DNA of 64,000 bases. Source: Pleurotus djamor (Eukaryota > Basidiomycota > Agaricomycetes > Agaricales > Pleurotaceae). The stretch spans positions 45,627 to 109,626 of the forward strand of contig JAPEVF010000105.1 of NCBI GenBank assembly GCA_029747585.1, in the 5' to 3' direction. Position numbers and translations under genes: made by a program. Positions 34,114 to 45,800 of this stretch are shown one piece after another. Positions within the stretch are counted from its first letter, which is position 1; every line of letters starts with the position of its first letter. The notes beneath the pieces are model-generated. The model worked only from the letters and a program-made list of their open reading frames with translations. It was not told where the DNA came from and searched no databases.

Positions 34114-34887
34114 GGTTTACTGTCGATCGGTTGGGATTGGGTTGTTTGGTAAAATGATTTTAGCGATTGCTGGAGAACTCTCACCGAGAAATGCTGTCCT
34201 TTTATACCACCAGAGGAGAAGGCCGGGTCGTACCAAATGGATAAGGACCTCCCATCCACTGGGACCAAGTTGGCCCATACGCTGGTAAGGAACTTCTCCC
34301 AAGGGTGCTAGATCGTAAACGTAAGCTGCAAGACCGGGACCAGTATCCAAAGAGCGATGTCCCCGCGAGCACCCTGAAAAACAAGCATCTTTCGCGACTC
34401 GGAGGTCGCATATGTCTATTTCGCAGACCAGGCACCTAATAGGAAGGGAAGTGTGTTTAAGGTACCTCTTATTTTAGCAGTGCGAAGTCGAAGTACATAC
34501 CACATGTACACTGTCGCACAACTATGCCACCGAGGGTTATGACGTCTGTACGTCAAGAAATACGAAGGACCTCGCTTGGTGAGCACCGTGTTTCTGATGC
34601 TACGAAGAGCCTGGAGCATGACTCAGACACGCACGGCGTAGACAATGCCGAGAGACCGCATCCGCATTTCGCATTTCGGATTCGGATTCGGAGACGGAGC
34701 ACAAGAGGGCGCTGTGAGAAGGTCGAGAAGGGAGGCGCGTTTTTAGACCTGGTTTATTGACTCCTGTTAATAGTTGACAATTACTTCCAGCTTAATTGAG
34801 GGCTCGGAGATGAAGGGGTGGGCACTTACGTATGAAACGCCTTGTCTTCTGCCATACTCAGTATCAAAGGGAGCAAAACGTCGCGTT
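34114..34887. other. Intergenic, nothing recognised
   Basis: No coding or repeat feature supported on either strand. Confidence 0.4.
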
Positions 34888-35049
34888 CTAGAAAGGATTG
34901 AATATTGAACCCACAGGGAATGAAGGCGTCGGTGCCGTAAGTTGTGCACTATTCTCATACAGCCCGAAGATCAACCGAGAATGCTCCAGCCAACCCGGGG
35001 AACAGAACTCAACGGCGACTACGAGAATAGCTATCAGCGAATGTTTCAT
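34888..35049 (-). CDS. Possible small secreted peptide
   Basis: The ATG at 35049 gives MKHSLIAILVVAVEFCSPGW and a 53-residue frame. The N-terminus looks like a signal peptide, but the rest has no family match and only one cysteine, and no intron support exists. It could be another relic of the array at 29.6-34.1 kb. Confidence 0.25.
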   Translation of the reverse strand: MKHSLIAILVVAVEFCSPGWLEHSRLIFGLYENSAQLTAPTPSFPVGSIFNPF

Positions 35050-35486
35050 GGGAACAAATGGACATCGTACCAGGGCCAAGTGGGGTAGCGCCACAACCGC
35101 GAATAGCAGTTGAAGCGAGGCCTAAAAACTCAGTAAAATACTTAGTTGAAAGTATGATACCTCGGGTGTCCAGGGCACCGAACGACTCAGAAGTGTAAAG
35201 AGAGCGAGAGGGTTGTAACCAATGGTTGTTGTATAGGGATAGATAAATAGCGTGCCTGTGTTAATGTGAAAAAGAAAGAGAGAAAGGTTGGGATAAATAA
35301 CATACGTGAGGTAAGATAGTAATAATGAAAAAAGCGGCCGGTCACTCGGCAATAACCATATAAACACTTTTCAGTGACGAGGAATACTCTACGTCTAAGG
35401 GGAGGGCGAGGGTAACCAAAAAAAGAACGGAAGGAGTTGCAATGCGAATGTAGCGTAACGACAGCGAGGGGATAGATAGCGATGTA
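35050..35486. other. Intergenic 3' flank
   Basis: Likely 3' untranslated region of the vezatin-type gene. No gene recognised. Confidence 0.4.
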
Positions 35487-38310
35487 TCATTGTGATTCCA
35501 GCGTGAACTCTGAGGGATTCGGTTGTGCACACGAATCCAACAGCATCGGGGAAAGGAGGGGTTGCATCCGTATTGGCGGTGGCGGGGTATCATGTTGTTG
35601 TTGCGATTCGGCAGCCGTAGCTACCATTTTCCTCCTCTTCTCTCCAACCTTCCAAATAACATCCTTGAGTTCCTGAACGACATCACCGCCAGGTCCCCAT
35701 TTTTCCACACCCATCGACGACGACTCTTCGTCAACAGACATTCCCAGACCCACACTAACAGCACCCTTTGAACCAAGACTTTCCCGTTTGGCCTTCGCCA
35801 ACTTGATCCGTTCCTCTCTTGACAACTTCGACCGTTCCCGTGAGAAGACGGGTGCGTTTCCACTCTCACTTTCAAACACCTGTTCGGCGCCGATGGGTGG
35901 CTTCGAGGAGGCTGCGAGCAAAAGATGCGAAGTAGCATCGTCAGCAACTCCTGATGTGTCGTCGTCGTTGTGTGAGAGGATGGAGAGGTTCAAAGGATGT
36001 CCTCCAGCCTCCTCATCGGGCGGGAAAGTGGACTCGGCCTTGTCTGAATCACTGCCATGATCTTGGCCTAGCGCCGGCAACTCTTCAGAATCAAAGTCCC
36101 GAGAATGTTTCCTGGGGGATACGATATCCAACAGACGTTCCCGACCACGCTCACATTCCCTCAACGCGAGACCAAGCTCACGTCGTAGCCTCTCGTAGGC
36201 TTGAAGTGCAGGAGGACCAGTGAAACTTTCCAGATCATCAGAAGGGGACGATGGGAGAGTTTGCTCTTGTGGTCCCTCCTTCAAAGCCGCAACGCACTCC
36301 AGCATATGCTCACGAGCATCTGTGAGTGCAGCAGATATTGATTCGACATGCTGAGCAAATCTTGACAGCTGACTCGGCATGGGAGCGAACGATGTGCTTG
36401 GTGTACTTGGGCCAGCGCTCGAGTCTTTACTGAAGCCCTCGGTCAGGATATAACTGGTACGCCGTGACTGTGACTCTGGCGTAGGGGTTTGGTCCTTAGC
36501 ACGCTGTGCCTCAACCTCGTCCAAAGCTTCCGTCAATCGAGCAGAAGCATCAGCGAAAGTGGTCATGAGCAACGCCATGACTGAGCGGACATCTTCCCAG
36601 TATCCCTCATCTTCTTCTTCGGTGAAGCGAAGAGCTAGAAGATGCGAGCAAGTATACCGCTTAGACGACATTGCGCCCTGTAGTGCGAGGCTAAGGGCCG
36701 ATAGTGAGAGGGGATGGCGGGTGGTATGGAGGGCGGTAAATCGTGATCCAGAAGTTAGCGTTGTTGGGGACAACCTAGGTGAACCATGATGAGATGAAAA
36801 TCCCAGAGCTTCCATCCCAGCAGACCTGCGTTTCCGACGCAAGTCCTGCGCAGCCTTGCCAAAGGTGACATAATTAGGCGATGTCAGTTCAACGGGGCTG
36901 GGTTCGTCATCTGAGTCTTCCTCCTTCACACCAGAAAGTCTTGTTCCGGCTGAAGGTGTTGAAGGTGCGCTGAAGCTCTTTTCAGACAATGAGGCGCGGA
37001 GGATGCTTGTCAGATCAGAGCGTCGCTTCTCTCGGCGCCGTAGAAGGTGATTAGGCGGACTACCAGCTACGGCCAAGGATGCATAAGAACCATTCCATGT
37101 GGATCGCTTGTTGCTAACAGCTGAAGGAGTTGACGATGTGCGTTGCCTTGGAGAGGCTTGTGAAATAGGAAGAGAAAGTGGGCGAGGGCTTAGGGGTTCG
37201 TGGTCGAGGTCGACGGTAGATTTGGTAGGTGAGGGAGGAGCATACATTTCGGAGAGTTGAGGGAGCTCGGAGGGAGAGGTCAGCGCAGAGAGGAGTTGCC
37301 GTATATTGTCACATTGGGTTTGCGTCGTATGTAGAGTAGAATTCAAGGAAACGCGGAGGTGTGATAGAGGTGAGGATGGCGTCGTGGGGCCGTAGAATAC
37401 ACTGTACATTTCTTCAGAAGCGTTCAGAATGGGATGCCGCATTTTACTCACCTGCGCTCCTCAGTCTCAAGCAAACTAATAGCATCGTGGACTACCGAGT
37501 CCCAGATATTGCTTGCGGAGATTAGGTTCTCGAGGCTCTGAACCGTCTGTTTTCAAGGATTCTGTGAGCTCATTTGCAACGCTCCAACGACCATGCTACT
37601 CACAGGAGTCATGTCTGGTTTGACCGTCCCATCAATATTCATCTGTATCCAGGTCATTGCTGCGACCACGATCAGGGCAATCACATAGTACCCAGAGCCG
37701 AAAGCCAAGGCTGCCACCGCCAGTACCGATGAACTCTGGCGTGATAAGGCCTCCATGATTGGAGAATTACTGTTGTTGCTGGGCCATGGTACGTCTTTGC
37801 GAGGTGCCGTGTTGCTCTCTCGGCTAGGCGTTCTACTGCGGTGTCGGAGATGTCCTGGAATTGCGGGTGATAGAGGTCGACGCGAGCCATGGGCTGCGGA
37901 GAGAGATGATGAGAGTAGAGAGGAAGAAATAACGTCGTATTTGAACCGTTCCACGAACGGATTTGGCTGCTGGGAAAACCGCGACGTGCCGAAGAGGTTG
38001 CTAAGGATCTGGTTCGTTGCAGGAGCATATTTGAGTTCAGATCTACAGCACGTCCAACGAATGCGTCACGAATAAGCTCACCTCAAATACGTCCAATAAC
38101 CATGATGGTTCCTGGCGAATCCCATCAACGTCGTAGAGCGCGTTTAGCTCGTCTTCTTCTGGCAAAAACGATGTCGATCCCCCTGGCATCGTCATAGCGC
38201 CCTCGCCAAGTTCTATGCCTCTGCTTAGCCATAATCAAAACGGTAAAAAGAGGCAACGCACCGTTCAAGTACTTTTCCAGCGGGTGTTCTTCGTAAACGG
38301 CCTGAGCCAT
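35487..38310 (-). CDS. Vezatin/myosin-binding-domain membrane protein
   Basis: The ATG at 38310 starts MAQAVYEEHPLEKYLN. Later exons read LPEEDELNALYDVDG and a Ser/Arg-rich stretch, then a hydrophobic hairpin (SSVLAVAALAFGSGYYVIAL) near 37620-37730. Next comes an exon with SASNIWDSVVHDAISLLETE and a 650-residue last exon. That exon starts MRHPILNASEEMYSVFYGP, contains TQCDNIRQLLSALTSPSELP and LSEMYAPPSPTK, and ends in a long charged tail, stopping at 35487. The hairpin followed by the helical segment fits the vezatin-type myosin-binding domain, whose yeast relative Inp2 ties peroxisomes to myosin V. A link to organelle transport or inheritance is inferred from the family. Four introns are visible, and the gene seems intact and single-copy here. 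Confidence 0.68.
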
Positions 38311-40127
38311 TGTCACAGTCCTGTTCGATTCCAAAAAGGTGTAATATGTGCGTCGTTAAGTTAGAGGAGCGTCAAGAAGGATAAAAAAAGAGCGTGGAGG
38401 TGAGAAGGAAGTTCAGGCGGAGGGGAGGCGCTGACCGACGTTGTGTATCAACATCAATGCCAAAGGCAACCTTGTCCCCGAGCCTGAGTTCCCCCGGACA
38501 ATGCTTACGTAAGGCGTTGTGCTAAAATAGGGGCACTGCGCCTTAGTGCCGCCTAGTCTATTGTCCTACGACCTAAGCAATTTACAGAGTAGGTCGCTGG
38601 CGTAGAAGAGACGTTAGTGACTGTGCTTCTTCCCCAGTCAAAGATTTTTACTGTAGACATTGACTGACCTGTCATTGACCAGGTACCTCTGAGTCTGCCG
38701 CGAGATATACCGCCTGTCCATGATAATACAACATACACAGGAAAGTCAAGTACTTCTACGACACTCAGTAGGAAGCATGCTAATGCGCAGTGACTTTCTG
38801 ACGGCTGCACCTCAGCTGAGGACGAGCCGATCCCCTGAAATTAAACCCTCCTATCTACCACGTGGGTCGTTCGTTGAACCGTGAGTCGTGACGGTCGATC
38901 ACACCAAGATCACGTCTCACCGTGACAAACGTATCAAGCTCAGGCCTAGAACGGTTCGGATTCTCTTTCTTCTTGGGCTCAGCGCTCACACTCTCTGAAT
39001 ACGGCTGAGAACAAGGGTTTCAACCCAAAAACCCCCTCCGAGTCGGTGTTTCCTTTTACTACTTATCACCAGGAGCTCTCAATCATAAGGTCCAAACATA
39101 TGGACACTATGAATGAGACTAGACTCGCAATGGTTTTCGACTCTTTTATGTCGAGAGGTATCAGCCTCCGAAGCCGGATGGGCTGCACCGGTCAACTACA
39201 CAACGGATCCTACGATTGGCTCACCCATTTTTACGTCCCGATGTCAAGCCGAGCTCAAACTCTTTGTGCTGCCTACTTGATTGCTACGACTCACAATATC
39301 TCTTACCTCGATGTTCTACCCAGAAGACTCTATTTTCCAAGTCATTCATACGAAGAAAGTTGTACCTAGTCATGCTGTCCTTGAAACTTCGGTTCTCTGA
39401 GATGTTCGTCTCCGCGTGCTGAATTATGGAACACCCATGGCTCGACCTTCAATCTCCTTCGATCTCCAAGAGTCGTGAGTAGTCCTTCCATCGATAACAT
39501 AACATGGAAAGCCATCGGCTCTTTGGCTGGACGTCGTTGGACGTTGGGCGATTGCTTGCTGGGTAACTGAAGCCAGCGTTCTCGTTTATTTTCGCTAATC
39601 GTCAATTGACCACTTGCTTCCGCCGCGGAATCACATCGTACCCCGCCCCCGCGATTTGCGCCACATTTCCATGAAAGAACCTATGCCCATGAGTACCCGT
39701 GCCCTGATCCCTTCGGCGCGGAAGTTTCAGTGGAAATCTCTCGGTCGATGCCGACGACTAACTTGTGAAAATCATTGCGCATGCTTCCTGGAATAACAAT
39801 GGAGGTACTCGTTGAGCACGTCTTCGTATCACTCTTGTGCTTTGACTACTCAAGCGCTGATAGATGACTCAGGTTTACCACAAGTGAATCGGCCGCGCTA
39901 TCCAGGAAGCATGCGGGTATATACCAAGTACCACCAAACTTGCATCACATTGTCAGCTCTAGAGAGTCATCCGGCGCTGGCTTCGATGCAGTTGATAGAT
40001 TCATGGTAAGCGGTCGGTCGCGAAATGGTATGGCCACTCCCACCCAAGCCTTAGACCGTAGGACTCGGTCGTTGCATCCACACTGTTAGTGTGCCTACCA
40101 TAGCTCATGGCCTCGAAGCCTGCCAGG
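38311..40127. other. Gene-poor interval of about 1.8 kb
   Basis: Upstream region of the vezatin-type gene and of DUF5648 gene 3. An open frame of about 100 codons at 39046-39369 has no family signature. Nothing else recognised. Confidence 0.4.
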
Positions 40128-40134
40128 TATAAAA
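40128..40134 (+). promoter_or_regulatory. TATA box of DUF5648 gene 3
   Basis: TATAAAA, 95 bases upstream of the ATG at 40223, the same spacing as at DUF5648 gene 2. Confidence 0.75.
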
Positions 40135-40222
40135 GAGAACATATCCCACCATTATATCCTCAAGTTGCATTCGCATCTCTTCTCTGCATCAGTAGCTTTG
40201 AACTCCATCTTTCTCACTCAAA

Positions 40223-40823
40223 ATGAAGTTCTCTCTCGCCGTCGTTGCCTCCCTCTTCATGGCTGCTTCAGCCGTCGCCCTCCCCGCTGAGGCTGCCGAG
40301 GCCGCTGATGTACGTACTACATCCATTCTCTATCCTTTTACATGACACTAATTTCTACCGACAGGCTCGCTGCCCTCGTAGCCGGGATGCCGTCCCCCTC
40401 TACCGCAACTACCACCAGGGTGCNGTGAACCACTTCTACACCACCAACCAATGGGAGAGCCAAAACGCAGTCAACGCCCTCGGATACACCGCCGAAGGNC
40501 AAGCCGGCCGTGTNTTCACCNCCAACACCCGTGACAACGCCCTCGTTCCCCTCCACCGTCTCTTCCACGGTGGTGCNACCAACCACTTCTACACCACCAA
40601 CGAGGCTGAGGCTGCCAACGCTGCCCGCTTCAGCGGATACACCCGTGAAGGTGTCGCTGCCTACATCTTCGACAAGCAAATCTGCGGAGCCGTCCCCTTG
40701 TTCCGTCTCTACCACTCTGGTCGCACCAACCACTTCTACACCACCAACTGGGTTGAGCGCAGCAACGCCATTGCCTCTGGTGGCTACACCGATGAGGGTG
40801 TTGCTGGTTACATCTTCGCTTAA
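40223..40823 (+). CDS. DUF5648 secreted protein 3, no linker
   Basis: Exon 1 (40223-40309) encodes signal peptide MKFSLAVVASLFMAASAVAL and a short pro-stretch AEAAEAAD. A phase-0 intron (40310-40364) follows at the same place as in the paralogs. Exon 2 encodes three DUF5648 units marked NHFYTTNQWE, NHFYTTNEAE and NHFYTTNWVE, each with a PL-R motif (PLYRNY, PLHRLF, PLFRLY), ending AGYIFA at 40823. The Thr-rich linker of genes 1 and 2 is missing, so this is the compact form. Codons favour C at third positions (ACC, AAC, GCC), suggesting strong expression. Five N bases fall in 40424-40577. The product is a secreted protein of about 180 residues with unknown activity. Confidence 0.9.
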
Positions 40824-41310
40824 ATTCATTGTGAGTATTTTTATCGACTCAGGCTTACCATCGTCTCGAGCTGATCCTTCATTCTTGTCAGTGATTTATT
40901 GGAGTTGATTCAACTTGAGATGATCGTTTGAAGAAAAACTACTTATTTACTTCCTCGTTTGTCACTCAATGTTGAATGGGTTTTTGAATATGAGCTTGAT
41001 CGTGTCGTACTCTGTCTCTTGCTGGCGTGCGTCAAGTCTGCTACGGATAACGGACTCAGTATTTGAAATCGCACCAGACTAGCTATCGACTATTGCGAGG
41101 CGCGTTGAGGATAATGTATGTTATAGGATGATGTATGGTGTATGGTACACTTCATGATCCAGTAAGATGTTTGACGTCGACATCGACAGAAAACGGACAG
41201 ACGGCCGGCCTGAGGACGGTTTAGAGACTTAAGGGAAGAAATCGTTGGGGACATATTACATGGATAGAAAAGGGAAAGGGAGAGGATATACTAGGTTATG
41301 TACAAAGCAT
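40824..41310. other. Intergenic 3' flank
   Basis: Between DUF5648 gene 3 and the TIR element. Presumed 3' untranslated sequence, nothing else recognised. Confidence 0.4.
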
Positions 41311-42887
41311 CAGGAAAACCCTCCCCGGGGAATTGATCGTGAATGACGGCGAGTTAGCCATTTTTATTAAGAATTAACAGGGATTACTCGGAATTTCACA
41401 GTAACTTCAATTATCTGTAATTACTGGCGGATTCCGAGGTCCCCCTCCAGGTTGCCTAGTGAATTCTGGATAATTCACGCAAATTACTACGAATTACGAG
41501 ACAAGCATACCAGTATTAGTCCTCACTCATTAGCTATTTATCAGTTCTCAACGACGGTGGTATCATGGAACGCGGTAAGTTTTCATTGAAGAAGCAAGTT
41601 AAGACTAAGTACACGCTACCAACTAACTACCTGGCTCTGAACATAGCTCACCGATCTGATGATAATCAATTCAGAAGGACACAATCTGACATGAAGAGAT
41701 ATGAACGACTGCAGATAAAAGAATATGAAGTGGACAACTCGCGAAACGCACCTCAAATTATCGGATTGCCAAGCAAAAATAACAAAGCAAAGAGTAGTTG
41801 AATAAGGACTCACAGATATTAGGGAGCAAGGTCACGATTGTAAGGGACAGGATGTTCGCGACATAGACGGTGGGGGATGGGTAAAATCGCGGCTGGGGTT
41901 GGGCTGGGGAGACGCTGTTTATATGTTGCTAGCGTGGGAACGGTCGAGAAAAGGTCTCCAAACAGCCTCAAGCCCCGCCCATGCCTAGGGCCCTAGGCCC
42001 AGGAAGCCTTAAACGGTTAAACGATCCCACGCCTCACCAGCTTCCGTTTTGACGAAGTCCACCCTTCGTGCCATCTTTCGTCGTGCGGACTCATCCTGCT
42101 TTGTACAAACCCTGAATAACATGATACCCTACCCAGCCCACTCAAGAATCAACCTATGTGTCATTGAGAAAGCCGGCGCAGTCGCTTTGTCATGATGGCA
42201 CGGCTACAGAAGTTCGCGTTCATGAGTGGTTTCGGTCCTTCCACGAGCACTTAAACCACCCTTCAAGTCTCCGCAACTGAGATATAGCACTTTGGAGTCC
42301 CAAGTACTCTCTTATCGGCATATGTGACTTCAGTGTTGCTCTAGAGTGCCATACATGCACCGTGTGGTGTCTTCAAGGTGTCTTGACTTCCAATGCATAG
42401 GTCACCGGTGCGACGCGTGTGTCTCAATTTGTATCACCTTCTAAATGCTCCTGTAGACATGCTTCTCAGCAATCAGGGTACCTCTCGTCGGTCGCGACCC
42501 CTCATCCTTGATCACCGTCACCGCCAATAGTAATACCGATCCAAGCATCTCGTATTGATGGTCACACTTTCTCAACTGGAAGTATCTCCTACCACCAAGC
42601 TAGACGCGGAAATTTGATGCGCCAACGACACGCCCTCCGGTTTTGCTGCGTTGGTATTGCCGCATCGCTTTATGGTACGCAGCTGGTCTTGATTCTCGCC
42701 GGTTCATTTCCTTACAAATTACTTAGATGTAACCAACGCAAACCTCGACCACCTCAGCTTTAAGGAGGTTTGAACTCATCGCGAATTATTGGTGAATTAT
42801 TGATGATTATCTCCGTTAATGGTAATTATCCTCAGTTATTCTGATTACCTGTAATTCACGCTAAATTCTCTCGGGAGGGTTTTCCTG
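41311..42887. mobile_element. Putative non-autonomous DNA transposon with ~37-bp TIRs
   Basis: The left end begins CAGGAAAACCCTCCC at 41311 and the right end is its exact reverse complement finishing at 42887. Beyond these 15 identical bases the ends still pair, about 31 of 37 positions in all, through a GAATT...CGTGAAT segment. The dinucleotide AT flanks both ends (41309-41310 and 42888-42889), a possible 2-bp target duplication. Both subterminal parts are AT-rich with repeated AATTAC-like motifs. The interior (1.58 kb in total) has no transposase-like frame; the longest is under 80 codons. A superfamily cannot be assigned from the ends alone. No second copy was noticed in this window. Confidence 0.75.
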
Positions 42888-45800
42888 ATGTAGCGGGAAG
42901 GAATGTTGCAGGGATAGAGGGGGGAAGGGATGTAATGTAATACACAGCTGCTCGCGAAGGAATATCACAACCGTGCAAGTCCTATTCCCGTGGCTTGATG
43001 AGAAACTCGAAGAACGAGAAGAGAGTGGCGGGATTGTGTATCCGACGGGTAAGGTATCGTCAAGCCCAGAAGCGATAGGTCGAATTCATGGCCAGTATCA
43101 AGCTGTTGATAAAGGAGAGTGGACAACGCTGAAGGTCACAAGTATAGAAGACGTTCAGAGCGGCAAGGGGGCACGGTGTCATAGGGAAGGGACAGAAAGC
43201 AAGGGAAGCAAGATAGAGTCTGGGAGCGAGGAGCTGAGAGAGTGCGAGTCGGTTTGAACTTCATCGTGGCATTGGAGGCACAGAGGGACTAGATCTCGTG
43301 GAGGGTGGAAAGTCCGAGGACCTTGACAAAGTGTGCGGGGAAGAAGACGGGTGGTTTCGGGCAGTTGAACCCGTGTCCAGCTGCCATCTTTCCTCTTCTC
43401 CCCACTTCCCCTTTCTTCATCCTCCCTTATCCTCATCCTCATCACCAACAACAACGCTGACGTTCTTTCCTCATGTCCTTGTCTTCAGAGCTTGTTGTCG
43501 AAACCGTCGTTATAAGACCCAACTCCGTCGCTCGAGTTCTGGATGCGGAAGATCCTTCCGCTCCTCTCATCCCATAGTGCCTTTGCCGCTTCCGTCAGAT
43601 CCTTGTCTCTATCAAACGGCGTCGATGTTCCAAACGGCGTATTCCGGCTAATGGCGATGCCATGGTCGTACTTCTCCGAGCTTCTCTTACAAGTATTCGC
43701 GTCCTTTGACTCATTTTCTCCGTTTATGAAGACGACCCAGCCATCTCGCTCGCCCGTTGAGCTTCCCATTCGACGGTTACTCTGCGCTTCTTCTCACCTG
43801 CCTTTTCCTTTCACTGCTCCATGGTCCCATCTACTTCATGCTGCGATTCGGCGACGCATACAAGGCTACTCTTGTGTGTCCTTTCTTGATCTTTTCTTGT
43901 ACCTCTGTAGATTCATTGACGACATTATCATCCCTAGCTATTCTCTCCCGTTTCTCTCTTCGTGCTCCCCTTCGACGTTCTCTCGCATATTGTGCGTCCA
44001 CCCCACTCATGGAACAGAATCATCGCGCATTGGAGACGAAACAGTCTACGCGCTGACTTCTTGATACTNCCCCCTCACATACATAGCACACTTTGAGGAG
44101 ATTCCCGACGGGATATCTCATACCTACTTGACTCACCAGAGTATGTTGGTCCCTATTAAATTTTAATGCGTGGGACGACTCTGACATGACCGCGCTACAT
44201 AGCACGCCCACGCAAAGTGTTATGTATGTCATTCCATATTCCATCTCGCTATGGTCTCAAGGAGCTCGAGGATGCATCCCATTCTGAGTTACGACATACC
44301 TCAGGGTAATCATCAAAGGGTGAGCTCACCTGTCTTTGCTTCCACGAAGAAACGTTAACGCTAACGACCACTGCTGCATCCGCCCATCCTCATGGGAAAC
44401 CCAAGTTCCGATTCCCGAAGTCTCGTCTAACGTCTCAACTCTACTCCTACTCACCTCTCTCTTTATCAATCCCTCTCCCGCTCTTTACCCTGCGTCCTGC
44501 TGACCGACCATCATGTCTCATTTATCGCCGAGTACTACCTAACGCCTATACAGATCCCTCCCTTCTCTGTCTCTTACCTGGTCATCCGGCTGCGTCTTCT
44601 TGACATCGAGACGAGTCTTCTTCATAACTTCTTGGACCCCGAGTGAAGCTGACACCGTTTGGTTGGCTACGTCATCAGTAAGACCCATCCTTCTTCTTCC
44701 CGTCGATTCATTCGTGCTCCGTCTCAAATCACCCCAGCCTCCGCATGTCACATACTGTCGAACGAAACACTGCGCAACAAACGAAGCGTTAAGAGGCTTT
44801 CTACCTCTGTTCTGACGTACTCGAGCGGCTGGCTTGCGTACGATAGCATCTGGATGTGACCAGGAATCTTCAGGAGATAGCGAAGCGAGAAGTAGACTGC
44901 GAAAAGGCGATAATAACGACGTACCTCTAAGAATGTGAGTCAGGGTTACCTCAACGCGCGAAAACATTATTCGCTATCTGAAAGCCATAGAATCTCCCGC
45001 TCCACTTCAGGCTTTCAACGTCTACTCTAGTCTGCCGTATATCCTCGTTCTCATCCATATGAGAAGGTCACTTTTCTGGCACGAAGGCGATTGGATTGAA
45101 ATGGCTTAAGATTGAGATTGGGTGCACTGAGAGCGAGAAACACGTACTTTTGTCTTTTACGCAACCTAGAGTATGAAGCTTCAATAATTCCGTCAACGTA
45201 TCCCCCCCCTCGCGATTCCCATGGTTCTCGCCCGGCTGTTAACGCGTTTCATGGAGCGGCAAGTCCGACTGGATGGATGAGTTGACACGCGAGTATACGT
45301 TTGTGAGGGTATCCTTTACATCTACTCTATCTTACGTTCTTTCGAAGTTCACATTCATGCCCTTTTTCATTTTTCGTTTTTCGTTTTTCATTACTCATTA
45401 CTCACTTCTCATTTTTCATCCTCCCTTTCTCAAGGCGACTCTAAATTTCAAGTCACGTTTCAGTTTTCCCGCCTCGACTTCTGAGTAATAGATTCAAGAT
45501 GGGTTAAGTCCACGATCAAGATAGTGACACTTCTCCGAAAGGCAGAGGAAATCGTGCAACACCTAACTCAGATTCTCTATTTGCGTCTCTCCTTGATGAG
45601 AAACTTGAGGAGCAAGAGGAGACTCTCGAAAATTGGGACTTGAACAAATAGACGACAAACCCGAGACCACCGAATGCCAACCGAATGCGGGGAAGATGAC
45701 GTCAAAGGCAGAAACGGTGATTACGGTCCATTGTCCGTGTCCATTTCCCTATCGTTTTCTTTTCTTCCCACCGACGAACTCGACCTCTTTCTCATCGCCA

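Noticed and set aside
41311..42887. LTR retrotransposon interpretation of the repeat ends
   Set aside because: The ends are inverted, not direct, and no reverse transcriptase or integrase motif is present.
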